DNA from: Volutella citrinella | Lineage: Eukaryota > Ascomycota > Sordariomycetes > Hypocreales > Nectriaceae | NCBI GenBank assembly: GCA_034401135.1 | Contig: JAWZSP010000001.1 | Span: 3,348,001-3,412,000, forward strand | Length of the DNA stretch: 64,000 nt | Reading direction: 5' to 3' | In this document: positions 11,326 to 23,029 of the stretch, piece by piece | How positions within the stretch are numbered: the stretch's first letter is position 1 | Layout of the letters: each line of letters begins with the position of its first letter | The notes under the pieces: generated by a model | Told to the model about the DNA's origin: nothing | What the model saw: the letters and a program-made list of their open reading frames with translations, nothing else | Databases searched by the model: none | Position numbers and translations under genes: made by a program

Positions 11326-13779
11326 ATGAAGTTCGGCGAGCAGCTTCGTTCCAGCCTCATCCACGAGTACCAATGGTACTACATCGACTACGATGGCCTG
11401 AAGGACGAGATCAAGAAGGCCTCTGGGTCCCCCCAACCCGGCGGCAGCAAGGCCGCCTTTGAGTGGACCGAGGACGATGAGACGCGCTTCGTTGAGAAGC
11501 TCGAGACGGAGCTCGAGAAGGTCCACACCAAGCAGCAGGTCAAGGCCATGGAGATCTCCCGCCGCATTGCCGTGAGCGAGCGCGAGGTCAAGGATGTTGT
11601 CAACCGCCTCAATGAGCGCGGACTCGGCGAGAATGGCCCAAGCGAAGAGGAGTTCATGCTTCTCGAGGAGGACCTGAGCGATATCATTGCCGACGTCCAC
11701 GATCTTGCCAAGTTTGTCCAGCTCAACTATACTGGCTTCTACAAGATTATCAAGAAACACGATGTCAGTAATGTCCTCTCCAACTGGCCTATCACTTGCG
11801 ACTAACAGCCCTTGTTCTTCTAGAAAATGACCGGATGGCACCTCAAACCCGTCTTCGATACCCGACTCAAGGCTAAGCCTTTTTATAAAGAAAACTACGA
11901 TGCCTCCGTCATCAAGCTGTCCAAGCTGTACGACCTCGTCCGTACTCGTGGCAACCCCGTCAAGGGTGACAGTGCTGCCGGTGGCTCCCAGGCGAGCTTT
12001 GTCCGCCAGACCACTAAATACTGGGTGCATCCCGACAATGTCACCGAACTCAAACTCATCATTCTCAAGCATCTCCCTGTTCTTGTGTTCAACCCCAGCA
12101 AGGAGTTTGAGCAGCAGGATTCCGCCATTACCTCAATTTACTACGACAACCCGGAGAAGTGGGACCTCTACGAGGGTCGGTTGAAGAAGACCGAGGGTGC
12201 TGAGGCCATTCGACTTCGATGGTATGGTGGCATGCAGAGCGAGACTATTTTTGTTGAGCGCAAGACTCATCGAGAGGATTGGACTGGCGAGAAGTCCGTC
12301 AAGGCCCGGTTCGCTGTCAAGGAGAAGAATGTCAACTCTTACCTCAAGGGAGAGCTCCTCCCCGCTGCCCTCTTTGAGAAGGCTCGCAAGGAGGGCAAAA
12401 AGTCGGAGAAGGCCATTGCCGAGGACGAGCGCCTTGCCCGCGAGATCCAGTACTCTGTGCTCAAGAAGGGCTACAAGCCTGTCTGTCGTTCTTTCTACAA
12501 CCGAACCGCCTTCCAGCTACCCGCCGATGCCCGAGTCCGAATCTCTCTGGACACCGAGCTCACCATGGTCCGAGAGGACAACCTCGACGGCCGCTCCCGA
12601 TCCGGAGATAACTGGCGACGAATGGATATCGGTGTTGACTATCCGTTCTCTCAGCTCCCCCCTGAGGATATTGTCCGGTTCCCCTATGCTGTCCTCGAGG
12701 TCAAGCTGCAGACCCAGATGGGCCAGGAGCCGCCCGAGTGGGTTCGCCAGCTGATTGCATCTCACCTGGTTGAGGCCGTCCCCAAGTTCTCCAAATTCAT
12801 CCACGGCACGGCGTGCCTCTTCCCCGACCGCATCAACCTGCTCCCGTTCTGGATGCCCCAGATGGATGTGGACATCCGCAAGCCCGTCAGCCACGACTTT
12901 GGTATCCGCCGGCCTGGCATGTCGGGCACCACGACCACTTCGGACGACGAAGATGACCTAGACTCGGACGATGAGGACCTCGACCACCCGGCCCGCCACC
13001 ATGGCAATGGGGAGTCGAGCGCTCAAGGCGGCCGTCGACGGGGCCTTCCGTCAGACGTCGAAGGCCAGCTTGCGGACATTCCTGCCGGCGACGAGGACTT
13101 CCCTATCTATGACTCCGACGACGAATATGACGAGAACTATGAATTGGAGCAAGCCAAGAGGATTGGTGGCTGGCACTATTACTCGGCCCTCGTGGCTAAC
13201 AAGACCCGAGGCATTCGCCGCGGTGCTGTCTCGGCGGTCAAGTTCCTGGTGCCCCGCCCTCGTAGCACTCAAGTGCCTCGCAGCGGCCGACTACAGATGC
13301 TCTTTGGGGAGCAGCAGATCCAGAACAAGAAGTTCCGGGCACCCAAGGGCAAGAAGATATACGTACCGGTGCGAGTTGAGCCCAAGGTGTACTTTGCAGC
13401 CGAGAGGACTTTCCTCGGATGGGTAAGCGCAACTAACAACCCCTTTGGGGTCGTCATCTGTCAAAGACTCTTCTTTCTTGGCTAACTTGATAAATAGCTC
13501 GAATACTCCATATACATTGGCACCATTGCCGTGACACTGCTCAACTTTGGCGAACATCCAACACCCACCGCCTTTTGGGTCTCCGGTGCTTTTACTTTGC
13601 TGGCGCTTTTCAGTTTGTCCTACTCTGTAGGTACCTACCTGTACAGGAGCAACGCGATCCGAACTCGCAAGGTGATCAAGTACTATGACCGACTGGGCCC
13701 CACGGCGCTCTGCGTCGCGCTGTTTGTGGCCGTGGCACTCAACTTTGGATTCGAGGGCCGTGACCGTCAACTCTGGTGA
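11326..13779 (+). CDS. VTC4: Vacuolar transporter chaperone 4 (polyphosphate polymerase)
   Basis: Three exons (11326-11763, 11824-13422, 13498-13779) encode 772 aa. An N-terminal SPX domain begins [20 protein letters not shown] and has the Lys cluster YKIIKKHDK around residue 140. The polyphosphate polymerase domain follows (about 190-490), with [25 protein letters not shown] and [15 protein letters not shown] near 250-300. An acidic linker and a C-terminal DUF202-type domain with three hydrophobic helices finish the protein. The intact RLRW and ERKTH motifs mark the catalytic subunit rather than Vtc2/3. It makes polyphosphate from ATP on the cytosolic face of the vacuole while the complex passes the chain into the lumen; SPX senses inositol pyrophosphates. 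The start is the ATG at the beginning of the SPX domain. Confidence 0.95.
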
Positions 13780-14901
13780 GGAGGGCTCAAGCAAGAGAGT
13801 ACATTGGAACGAGTCGGTTGGCAGCTTGTGCTTGATAGGACGAGCAACGGCTTTACGGATGCACATGTATTATACCTAGTTGGTGGTATCTATATACTTT
13901 TGTGAGTTGCATGTTTTGGGGTGAATCTGGATTTGCGTGTGAGGCGGTTGGGCTGGTATAAGATTTGGACCCTGGAGCTTCGTGAGAGCACAGAGAGAGC
14001 GGCTAGGTCAGGGGAGAAGAACGGAAAGGGCCGTCAAAGGTATCATTTTTGTGACGGGAGCTGGCGCCGATTCGACGTTATTGAGTATTAGTTAGTGCAG
14101 AAGAGTCAATTGAGTGTTACCGAATGCTACCATAGACGGGGGTTGAGCACTTGAAGTTGACTTGTGGCTTTGACTGAAGGTCGGTGGGTAATAGCTGGGG
14201 GTGTAGTTGGGCCGATGGTCGGTGGTGGCTGCCGGTGGCTGCCGGTAGCTGACGATAGCTGACGGTGGACAAGGTAGCATTGGAGTGACATGTCGAGAGA
14301 AAACGAGGCCTAGTTGAGGTGTGGGAAAGTTTGTAAAGTTTGTTTGAGTGTCTCCGGGCGCGACGGCGACGGGGCTTGGGCCTAGACCCCACCCCGCCTT
14401 GGGACGGCGCAAGCCAGGACCGAGGCCAGCATCACATTATCGGATGCCACCCATTGGCCTCGAAGCTTGCGGAGGCGCCCTCTGTCATGAGGAGCTAGCC
14501 AGTGGCTTTGGTGTACCTTTGCCGCTCCTTACCTCATATGACCCCGGACAGAGGCGAAGCTCTACTGATGGCGCAGAGGAATGAACCCGCTCTGAGGAAC
14601 GGGGCAAACGGGGCGGAAGATGCAATGGGGTTTGGCTGGTTTCGGCATTCTTTGAAGCTTGGCTGCTGGCCGCTTGCTTTGGGTTAAAAGAGATGGGGGA
14701 GGCGCTCCCCTTCTTCTTGCCTCCTGCCTCCGTACCTTCTTTCCTTGTTGGTGTATCCCACGACACGCATCCATTGAGCTACTCGTACCTACTATACTAC
14801 TAGGAGCACTGCCATACTCATCGTCAAGCGCCTCCTTTGGGCACTTCACTGTTCAAGGCTCACTCTAAATCCGCAAGGTGCTATACGGACGCACGCACAC
14901 C
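13780..14901. promoter_or_regulatory. VTC4 downstream and cystathionine gamma-synthase upstream region
   Basis: There is no supportable gene. The interval holds a small period-10 repeat (14226-14268, listed separately) and G/C-rich sequence leading to the start at 14902. Confidence 0.4.
14226..14268. repeat. Period-10 imperfect tandem repeat, four units
   Basis: Four consecutive 10-bp units, TGGCTGCCGG twice and then TAGCTGACGA and TAGCTGACGG, followed by a partial unit TGG. It is a small noncoding minisatellite upstream of the cystathionine gamma-synthase gene. Confidence 0.8.
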
Positions 14902-16705
14902 ATGGTTATCCTCAAGACGCAGTCTGAATTTGGCCATGCGCCGCCGCCGCAGTCTCCATATGCCATCATCTCCAACTTGCCTGGCTGGGACGTCGCCGAG
15001 GCTATTCGTGATGGCGACAAGCGAGCACTCACCCGCGTTGTCCACATCTACCCCCGAATCTTCCCCACGCAGTTCTCTGCCCTGGTACGTGAAGAGCAAG
15101 AATCCCGGGCGTCAACACGAAGTAGTCGTTGTGATTTGGCTAACACCTCTTGTCTGCCACACTCTAGCTCGGCAAGGAGATCGCCAAGTACGTGGGATTG
15201 GAGGGCAAAGCCGCCATGGTCTATCTCAACCCGGGCATGTGGCCGTATACCCTCCGCCATGTCACTCACAAGAATCGCGAGAAGCACCGCTTGGAGCCCG
15301 ATGGAGTCACCCTCAAGATCATCGACATTGGAAACCACCGTGTCTATGCCGTGCTCTTTGAGCCACAGAACATGCCCGCCCTGATACTCTCATGGGGTGC
15401 CCCGGGTCTAGGCGTCTCGATCCGTGGATCTGAGGAGCTCCTCCGCGGGGCGTCGAGCATGACTGAGGTCTCGTGGGCTCCAGGCACAGAGTTGCCGCAC
15501 CCCTCCTGGACTCCTGAAGGCTCTGCGCACCAGCCGCTGCGAGAACGCATCACAAAATTGCTCCATCGGGAGCCCATTGACCCATCAGAGGTTACGAGCT
15601 CGCCAAGCGATGTCTTCTTGTATCCCACAGGCATGGCTGCCATCTTCCATGCCACGAACCTCATGCTGGAGTACCGACCAGGTACCATCGCTGTGCTTGG
15701 CATTGTCTTCCACAACACTTACCACCATCTTGTGGAAGAGTGCCCACATGGATGGAAGCATCAGGGCAAGGTTGACGACGAGGGCATTACAGAGTTCGAG
15801 ACCTGGCTGGAGGACGAGAAGAAGGCAGGGAGAACGACCAGCTATGTTTTTGTCGAGCTTCCAGGCAATCCAACTCTGGACACGCCCGACATGAACCGGG
15901 TCAAGAAGCTTGTAAGTAACACAATGCTACCATTGCCTGGCCACATTCCGGCGTCCACGTTTGCTAACAGCAGTGTTCTCTGCTCCAGTCCGAGAAATAC
16001 GGCTTCGTTCTCATCGTGGACGACACCGTAAGCGGCTTCGCCAACGTCGACCTACTCCCCAAGTCTGACTTGCTCCTCACGTCCCTGACCAAGTCCTTCA
16101 GTGGCCGTTCCAACGTCATGGGCGGCTCCATCGTCCTCAACCCACGCTCGTCGCACTATGATGCCCTCTCGGAGCACTTCCACTCGACCCATCACAACGA
16201 GCTCTTTGCGTCCGATGCCGAAGTCCTGCTAGCCAACTCTGACGACTTCCTCGAACGCACCGCGATACTTAACCGCAACGCCCGCGTCATGGCCGAGTTC
16301 CTGCATGCCGCTTCCAAGGAGCCGTGCTCGCCCATCCGCACCGTCATGTACCCATCGCTGCTGCCGAGCAAGCCCTACTACGACGCCGTGCTCCGCCCTA
16401 GCAGCCCCGAGCTCCCTGAGCCGGGCTATGGCTGCCTCCTCAACGTTGACTTCACAAGCGTCGAAGTAGCCAAGGCCTTCTACCACCGCTGTGGCTTCTA
16501 TCCGAGCCCTCACCTGGGCGGCCATGTCACCATGATGCTGGCATACAACCTGATTGTGTTTGGCAAGAAGCCCGAGGAGCGAGAGTACATGCGTAGCCTA
16601 GGCGTCTCCCAGGAGGGTGTTCGTATCTCAGCAGGGCTCGAGGATGAGACGGACCTGATTGATACACTACGCGACGCCTTGGATGCAGCCAGGGAGGCCC
16701 TATAG
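14902..16705 (+). CDS. Cystathionine gamma-synthase (PLP enzyme)
   Basis: Three exons (14902-15084, 15168-15911, 15989-16705) encode 547 aa. The ATG has an ACCATGG context; the open frame upstream has only a GTG. The C-terminal half is a Cys/Met-metabolism PLP domain: FLYPTGMAAIFHATNLM, VFVELPGNPTLDTPD, LIVDDTVSGFAN, and the Schiff-base lysine in LLTSLTKSFSGRSNVMGGS (about K344). The N-terminal extension of about 170 residues is typical of the filamentous-fungal enzyme (Neurospora met-7 type), longer than bacterial MetB. It condenses cysteine with an activated homoserine to give cystathionine in transsulfuration toward methionine. The family also contains O-acetylhomoserine sulfhydrylases, but the long N-terminus and the FHNTYHHLVEECPHGWKH region favour the synthase. 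Confidence 0.87.
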
Positions 16706-17036
16706 GAAGGGGGCCACGTTTCTATGGCAGCGTGAGAGCTCCAGGCCACTCCCTCCCTGCTAGTCATGGCGAGTTTACGGATGAGTCCACTTCTTGTTTG
16801 TTTGTGCACGCGAGCAATTTCCCATAAGATGGTTAATGAGACAGACAGTCTGTGTGTTCACTCCGGGTTTCAGTATTAGTCAAGACAACTTATGATAAAC
16901 TTCTTGCTTCGGTGTGCTAGTATGCCAACGCCAATAATTGCCCCTTTAGCCATGACCCATCCATCCCATTCATCAAATCGCATGTGCATCATTCCTTCCA
17001 CGCAAGCCCAAACCTGCTACATATGGTGGTATCTGC
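16706..17036. other. Convergent spacer between cystathionine gamma-synthase and MCM4
   Basis: These 331 bp separate two stop codons. They hold the 3' ends of both transcripts and no recognisable element. Confidence 0.5.
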
Positions 17037-20000
17037 TCAGACCATGGCCGTCACCCGACGGACCATCCTCCTGGCGCCCTCGCCACTGATCATGATGGCA
17101 TTTTCTGCTTCCAGCCCTCGCATGACTTCGGTGAATTCGGCCTGCTCGACAGGGACGCTGGCGCCCTCGCTCAGGCGGCGGGCGACGTCACCCCACCGGA
17201 CCGAGTTGCCGCCGGCCGTCATGTCATCGAGCAGACGCAACAGAGCGTCCTTGATCTCGTCCCTGCGCTTCCGCTCGGCGGCGCTGGTTCCCTCGGTGAG
17301 CAGGCTCATGTCGATGCGGCCCTGGGCATCGGTAGCAGCCGTCTTGAGGGCGCTCTGGATGAGGCGATTAGCCTCCCTGACGTCGTCCCGTGTGACGGTC
17401 TCGGACAATCGCATCTTGGCGTGGGCCTCGGCCAGACGGATCATGCTCTCGAGCTGTCGCGTCGTGGCCGTGATGCGCTTCTCGGCGGCACGCACGTCCT
17501 GGCCGAGGGAGCGCATCGCAACGTAGGCCTCGACGAGCTCCTGGCCGGCCTCCTGTGAGATGACGGGCTGGATCTTGGAGCGCGCATACGAGATGTAGAG
17601 GGTGAGGAACTCGACGGGGAGGATGTCATGGTTGGTTTGGGCCGATTGAGGCTTGTCCTCTAGATACATGGACAGGAGATGCTTTGCGAGCCGGCGGTCA
17701 TTCTTCTCGTCGACGCGGTCGAGGATGAGATAGACGAGGTCGAAACGCGAGAGAAGGGTGGGAGGCAGGTCAATGTTCTGGGGCACCGGAAGATCGGGGT
17801 TGTAACGACTGCCGATCGGGTTGGCCGACGCGAGGATGCTGGTGCGCGCATTGAGCGTGGTGATGATGCCCGCCTTGGCGATGGAAACAGTCTGCTGCTC
17901 CATGACTTCGTGCAGAACTGAGCGCGTAGCGTCCGACATCTTGTCGAACTCGTCAATGCAGCACACGCCGCCATCCGACAGGACGAGGGCGCCCGACTCG
18001 AGCACCAGCTGCCTGGTCTCGGGGTCGCGCGTCACGTACGCCGTGAGACCGACGGCAGAGGAGCCCTTGCCGCTGGTGTAGACACCACGAGGGGCAATCT
18101 TGTGCACGTAGGAGAGGAGCTGCGACTTTGAGGTTGAAGGGTCGCCGCAGAGGAGGACGTTGATGTCACCTCGGTATTTGGGACTGCCGCCCTTCTGGAA
18201 CGTCTTGTTGGCGCCGCCAAACAGTTGCAGGAGGATTCCCTTCTTCACGTCGTCCATTTCGTAAATCGAGGGTGCAAGCGAGCGCGACAGGAGGTCGTAA
18301 ATGTCTGGTCGAGCCGCCGTCTCCTTGATCTTCTCCTCTTCTTCCGGGTTGATTGTTCGGGTCTCCTCGATATTATTGTCTCCATTCTCAGCACTATCCT
18401 CGCCCTCGACTCCGAGCGTCGTCGGGTCAGCACCCATGCGCTTCTTGTCCACCTTTTGGATGTGCAGGACATCCACGTATGTCTTGTGCACACTCTTCAA
18501 GGCACGCTGCCTCGGGTTCACGCGCACGGGGCTGACTCGGAATATGCCTGTCAGTTGGACACGGTCACCAGCCTTGCAAAAGTCGACGAGCTCGTTGTAT
18601 ACACAAACAGAGACGGAGTGTGGCGTCTGGCCGGCAGGCACTGCATCAGGGGTCTCCTGGAGTTTGATAACTTGCTTGTCTTCAAAGGAGCATCGGTTAT
18701 GCACAATCTGCATCGAGTTCTTGGAGCGACAAATTTCTCGCGGGCACTCTGTCGGCTCGCGAATCTTTCCTCGGTCGAGGCCAACGTTGACGGAGTGGTT
18801 ACAGACATTGCAACGGAAAAAGGCATCCTTCATATCAGGGATGACAGGGGTAGTGCGGATAACAAGACCTTTGATGGTGATGAGGCGGTCCATGTCTGAG
18901 GATTGTCAGCATCTGCGCTGGTCCAGGGGTGTGTTTGTTCTTACCAGATGGGTTCAAGTCACGAAGGTTGATGGTCTTGTCCAGTCCAAATGGCCTTACG
19001 ACATAGATAGATGCCGAAACCTGGTCCTCAAGAGAGGGTCCTTGGTCTTGCTGAGGCCTGGGCGTGGGTGCTTCTTCAGGTCGGTCTGAGCTGGGGAAGA
19101 CTGGTTCAGAGCTCTGGGTGCTGTTTTGGGATGCCTGCTGGCCAGCGCTACTTTGGGAAGCACGGGTTCGGAGGGACTCTGCTCGGGCAAGCTCAACCAT
19201 CAAGTCGTGGAGAGACTGATCCATCACTGGAACAATTTCCTGGGGGTAGGCTTGAATTTGGTGCCACAACTTTCGGGTAGGGGGATAGAGGTTGAGGTCA
19301 GAGATGTCGAGGTAAAGACGGGTGGTTCCCAGGAGAAGCATGTTCTCAAGGGCCTCCCAGTACGGCTTGGTGTCCGCATTGGGAGCGGCCTGGACATCAG
19401 CATCGGACACGCCGTCTCGATACATGCGGTACTTCTCCGTGAAGTTTCGAAGGAAATCCTTGAATGACGCAAAGGTGTCGTCAATTGAGACGGTGGTACC
19501 CCAAATCAAGCTCTGGCCTTGTCCACCCAGCACGTCGGCTTCAGAGGTATTGGGGTCTCGATTGGCGAAGGAGGCTGCGTCGGAGCCGTCAACGGGTCCC
19601 TCACGCACCACGCGGCCCGCATCGTCGAGAATCACCCGGCGCGCAGCTCGGGGAGTCCGGGCCGCGTCCGAGTTGATATCTCCGCGTCGGCGAGACGCCG
19701 AGCTGCCAGGCTGCGAGCCGATGAAGAGACCGCTGCTTTCGCTGCGCAGCTCAGACTGCTGTCGCAGTGACCTGCCAGGGCTGGAACTGGGGTCGTATCG
19801 GATTGGGGAGGATCCTGCAGCACATGATGTTTAGTTTCCAAGAGTCCGCGCCACGCAGGGAAGCAGCCAGTAGTTACCTCCAGCGTATGCCGGGGTTGCC
19901 CTCGGAGTTCTTTGATCATCTACGCTCTGCGTGTCAGACATCTGGCGCAGCGGTGAGCTCGGCGCATCGCTCCGTCCACGAGTGCTCTGGCTGTTTGACA

Positions 20001-20205
20001 TTTGCCGAAGCGGGGACGAAACATCCCCGGGGGCGCCATTCGGGGCATCGCTGTTCAGAGGCGCCGGTGAAGATTCGTAAAAGAGCGGGCTGGAAGCCAG
20101 TCCGGAGGGCGTAGGGGCGTTGCTGGCGTTGGCGCGAGGCGTGCCGGCCTCAGACTGCCTGGCAGAGCGACGTGGTGTCTGCCGGCGCTGCGACGGAGAC
20201 GACAT
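17037..20205 (-). CDS. MCM4: DNA replication licensing factor MCM4
   Basis: Three exons (19878-20205, 18945-19814, 17037-18895) encode 1018 aa. Introns are 19815-19877 (63 nt) and 18896-18944 (49 nt). A Ser/Pro-rich N-terminal tail with many SP/TP sites (about 1-150) is the usual target of CDK and DDK in Mcm4. The zinc finger C-x2-C...C-x4-C is near 428-455, Walker A LLCGDPSTSKSQ near 648-658, Walker B CCIDEFDKM near 711-719, and the arginine-finger motif LLSRFDLVYLILD from about 781. It is one of six subunits of the MCM2-7 replicative helicase loaded at origins in G1. It diverges from coatomer zeta across 342 bp holding an MCB box (20326-20331). Confidence 0.96.
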
Positions 20206-20547
20206 GGCTGGATGGTGAGGGCGTTCGCGGAATGGATTCGTTTCCGTTGAACGGGTGGTGGTGGGATTTGGCAAAACGGAGAAAACGAGGGGCAAGGGGA
20301 GGCCGTCGCGTCCCAATTCCACTGAACGCGTAAAGCGGTTCAGCACGCGAACTAATCTAAGTGGGATGGTCCGTGCACACGCGCAGTACCCACAAGCAGA
20401 CCTGGCCTTCCCATCGGATCCGGGGAATCATTGTACCGACCGCCCACGCAATGGGAGGTGTGGCATCTGGAGGGGCCATGTTGGTCTGGTGAAGATGCCA
20501 CCAGACAGACACAACTCAACCGAGCTGCTCGCACACCAACCGCCACC
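20206..20547. promoter_or_regulatory. Divergent promoter of MCM4 and coatomer zeta
   Basis: A 342-bp bidirectional upstream region. Its one notable motif is a palindromic ACGCGT at 20326-20331. No other element was assigned. Confidence 0.55.
20326..20331. promoter_or_regulatory. Candidate MluI cell-cycle box (ACGCGT)
   Basis: A perfect palindromic ACGCGT lies 121 bp upstream of the MCM4 start. In yeasts this hexamer is the binding core of MBF, which drives G1/S transcription of replication genes including MCM genes. A single hexamer can occur by chance, but its position ahead of a replication gene makes it credible. Confidence 0.45.
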
Positions 20548-21284
20548 ATGTCTCCTGGAATGACCCTTTTCTCCGTTCAGGCCATCCTGATCCTCAGCAT
20601 TGAGGATGGCGCCCGGATATTCACCAAATACTTTTCGCCGCCTCACACAGCACCCAATGGTTCGCAACCGAAGCTCCCAATCCATGCCCACAAGCTTCCC
20701 CTGGATGCGCAATGCTGACCATGGGCCCTGTAGCTCCCTCGAGCGCTTCTGCCAACCCCTACTCCGATGTGAAGACACAAAAGGCCTTTGAGAAGGGCCT
20801 GCTCGAAAAGACGGCCAAGCAGACCGGCGACATCATCCTGTACGACAACCGCATCGTCCTGTACAAGATGGAGTCCGACGTCATGATGTATGTCATTGGC
20901 AGTGTTGACGAAAACGAGATCCTTCTCTACAACACTGTCCTGGCGCTGCGAGATTCCCTCCACCTCCTCTTCAAGTCAGTCAAACTCTCCATGTCCAGCC
21001 TCGTGTAGTAGTTTGTGGGCTAACTCACGCCGTCCGAATGTAGGCAATCCGTCGATAAGCGCACCATCATCGAGAACTACGACCTCGTGTCGCTCGCCAT
21101 TGACGAAATCGTCGACGACGGCATCATCCTGGAGACGGACCCTACCATCATCGTCCAGCGAGTCAGCCGGGCACCGACCCAAGACGTCCCCATGGGGCGC
21201 ATCGACCTCAGCGAGCAGGGCGTCAACAACCTTGCGCAGCTCGGAAAGTCGAAACTGGCGGATTGGCTGCGACAGGGCCTGTGA
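20548..21284 (+). CDS. RET3: Coatomer zeta subunit (COPI)
   Basis: Three exons (20548-20659, 20734-20974, 21044-21284) give 197 aa. The protein begins MSPGMTLFSVQAILILS, a longin-like fold, and contains DIILYDNRIVLYKMESDVMM and SLAIDEIVDDGIILETDPT, standard for COPI zeta. It forms the small clathrin-adaptor-like chain that pairs with gamma-COP in the coatomer coat for Golgi-to-ER traffic. The second intron is canonical (GTCAGT...TAG, 69 nt). The first (20660-20733, 74 nt) is required because the unspliced frame stops 20 codons on, yet its only possible GT donor reads GTTCGC, a poor match; the acceptor side (GCTGAC...TGTAG) is good. Confidence 0.9.
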
Positions 21285-21463
21285 AGGCTGCGAGATTCCG
21301 TTATTGTCTGGCATTTGGGAGTTCTTGTTGTTCTAGCGCCTCATGATATAAAAAGTCACAATGTCGGCTGGGCCACGGAGGATGGGAGGATGGGTAGACG
21401 GGGCAGGCGGGCAGGCAGGTTGGTTATGCAGGGGATTGCAAAAGGGGGTGTCTCATTGATCAT

Positions 21464-23026
21464 TCATGCTCTAATCTCCGATGCCGCCTTGCGGAGGCGG
21501 TTCATGACCGCTGCGGCGATGTCGACTCTATCCTCTATGCCATCTACAAAGATGGTTTCCGCTCCGCGCCGATCAAACTCCCTTAGGGCTGCGAAGAGGC
21601 CCCTAGCAATGCTCTCGGTGTCCTTACCGAGGTCAATATCCAAGACTTGGCCGATTGAATGTCCGTTTTCGTCTATTAGGTCGCCTTCGAAAACCTCATA
21701 GGGCTCCCCGTCTTGCCCGTTCATCTCCTGTGACTTCTCCTTGTCAGATGGCCGCAAGTCGCTACATCGCAGTCCAGCTCCCGGCGCCCACCGTCGAGTC
21801 CGTATGACGCCGATTTTCTTGCTCCTCCGGTGGCCATTCGTAGAATTGCCGTTGACGCTGCCTGGGGCGAAATTGACATCAGATGCTGCAATACCAGAGG
21901 CAGCCTGCTCAGACGTCGACTCGTACAACACCACCTTGGCCTTGGGGCTGTAGTGCTTGTACTTCATTCCTGGCGCCCTCGGCGCCGCCTTGCCTTCTTC
22001 GCTCTGGTCTTTGTAGGCTTTGACAACGTTCTCCCACCCGGGAACTGTCCGTAGCTCGTCGATGCCGATCCCCCCTGGACGGAGTACAACGGGGGGGTCG
22101 CACATGCCATCGACGACGGTGCTCTCGACGCCGACGTCGCAGTGGCCCCCATCAAGGATCAACTCAATCTTGCCATCAAGGTCATCAAGCACATGCTGGG
22201 CCGTCGTTGGCGATGGCTTGGTTGAAGCATTTGCGGATGGCGCGGCAACTGGTACGCTGGCCAGTTTGATTAGGGTGAGAGCCAAAGGCCACGAGGGCAT
22301 CCGAACGCCAAAGCTCTTGAGTCCTGCCGTCACCTCTGGAGCGAGCTTCGAGGGCTCGGGGTTGGGAAGGAGAATCGTTAAGGGGCCCGGCCAGAATCGC
22401 TCCAGCAACGCTCTATATCTCAGGGGTATGGGGTCTTGATCGTCGCTTCCAGGCTCGGGCGAACCGAGCAGGTCTCGCAGCATGCCCAGGTCGGCCACAT
22501 GGCTGATCAGCGGGTTGTCCGAAGGCCGGCCTTTGGCCTGATAGATCCCTTTAACGGACTCGGTGCGAGTAGCATCTGCGCCGAGTCCATATACTGTCTC
22601 GGTGGGAAACGCAACGGGGATATCTGAAGAGGCGAGTTCTCTCGCAGCATCTCTCAACGCGGCGATGGCGGTGCTGTTTTCCTGGGCGATTTCCCAACGA
22701 TCTAGTCTGGCGAGGCCCTCACCCGGCGCAAAGTGGCCCAGGGGCCCCTTGGCCGGGACCTTCACTATTCGCGTCTGCATGGGCGGCAGGCTCCGAGATG
22801 TGAAGCGGCGGACCGGGGCCGATATAAGTGAACGAGATGCTGGTCGATGTGCCAGTGCGAAGAAGCACACCACCGTAGACGCAGAGAAAGTGGTGGCGCG
22901 ATGATGAAGTAGATGCCTAAGCGGTGCAGGTGCCGTATTGAGAGGACGAATAGAATGCAGGTGCTTGCACCAGTGTTCGCGTCGAGATGCAAGTGTGATT
23001 ATGTGTCGTGTCATGAAAAATTTCAT
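21464..23026 (-). CDS. SUA5: Threonylcarbamoyl-AMP synthase (YrdC/Sua5)
   Basis: A single exon of 520 aa from the ATG at 23026. The YrdC domain has VAFPTETVYGLGADATR, IYQAKGRPSDNPLI, WPGPLTILLP and APSANASTKPSPT. GMKYKHYSPKAKVVLYE links it to the C-terminal Sua5 domain, which ends AVMNRLRKAASEIRA. The enzyme makes threonylcarbamoyl-AMP from Thr, bicarbonate and ATP for the t6A37 modification of ANN-decoding tRNAs. The conserved part starts around MQTRIVKVPAKG (ATG at 22780). The preceding 82 residues are rich in Arg, His and Ser and almost free of acidic residues, like a mitochondrial presequence, so two start sites may produce mitochondrial and cytosolic forms. If not, the true start is 22780 (437 aa). 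Confidence 0.88.
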   Translation of the reverse strand: MKFFMTRHIITLASRREHWCKHLHSIRPLNTAPAPLRHLLHHRATTFSASTVVCFFALAHRPASRSLISAPVRRFTSRSLPPMQTRIVKVPAKGPLGHFAPGEGLARLDRWEIAQENSTAIAALRDAARELASSDIPVAFPTETVYGLGADATRTESVKGIYQAKGRPSDNPLISHVADLGMLRDLLGSPEPGSDDQDPIPLRYRALLERFWPGPLTILLPNPEPSKLAPEVTAGLKSFGVRMPSWPLALTLIKLASVPVAAPSANASTKPSPTTAQHVLDDLDGKIELILDGGHCDVGVESTVVDGMCDPPVVLRPGGIGIDELRTVPGWENVVKAYKDQSEEGKAAPRAPGMKYKHYSPKAKVVLYESTSEQAASGIAASDVNFAPGSVNGNSTNGHRRSKKIGVIRTRRWAPGAGLRCSDLRPSDKEKSQEMNGQDGEPYEVFEGDLIDENGHSIGQVLDIDLGKDTESIARGLFAALREFDRRGAETIFVDGIEDRVDIAAAVMNRLRKAASEIRA

Positions 23027-23029
23027 CAC

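Noticed and set aside
11047..12072. 341-residue minus-strand frame over VTC4
   Set aside because: It is antisense to the SPX and polymerase exons of VTC4, which are clearly the coding strand.
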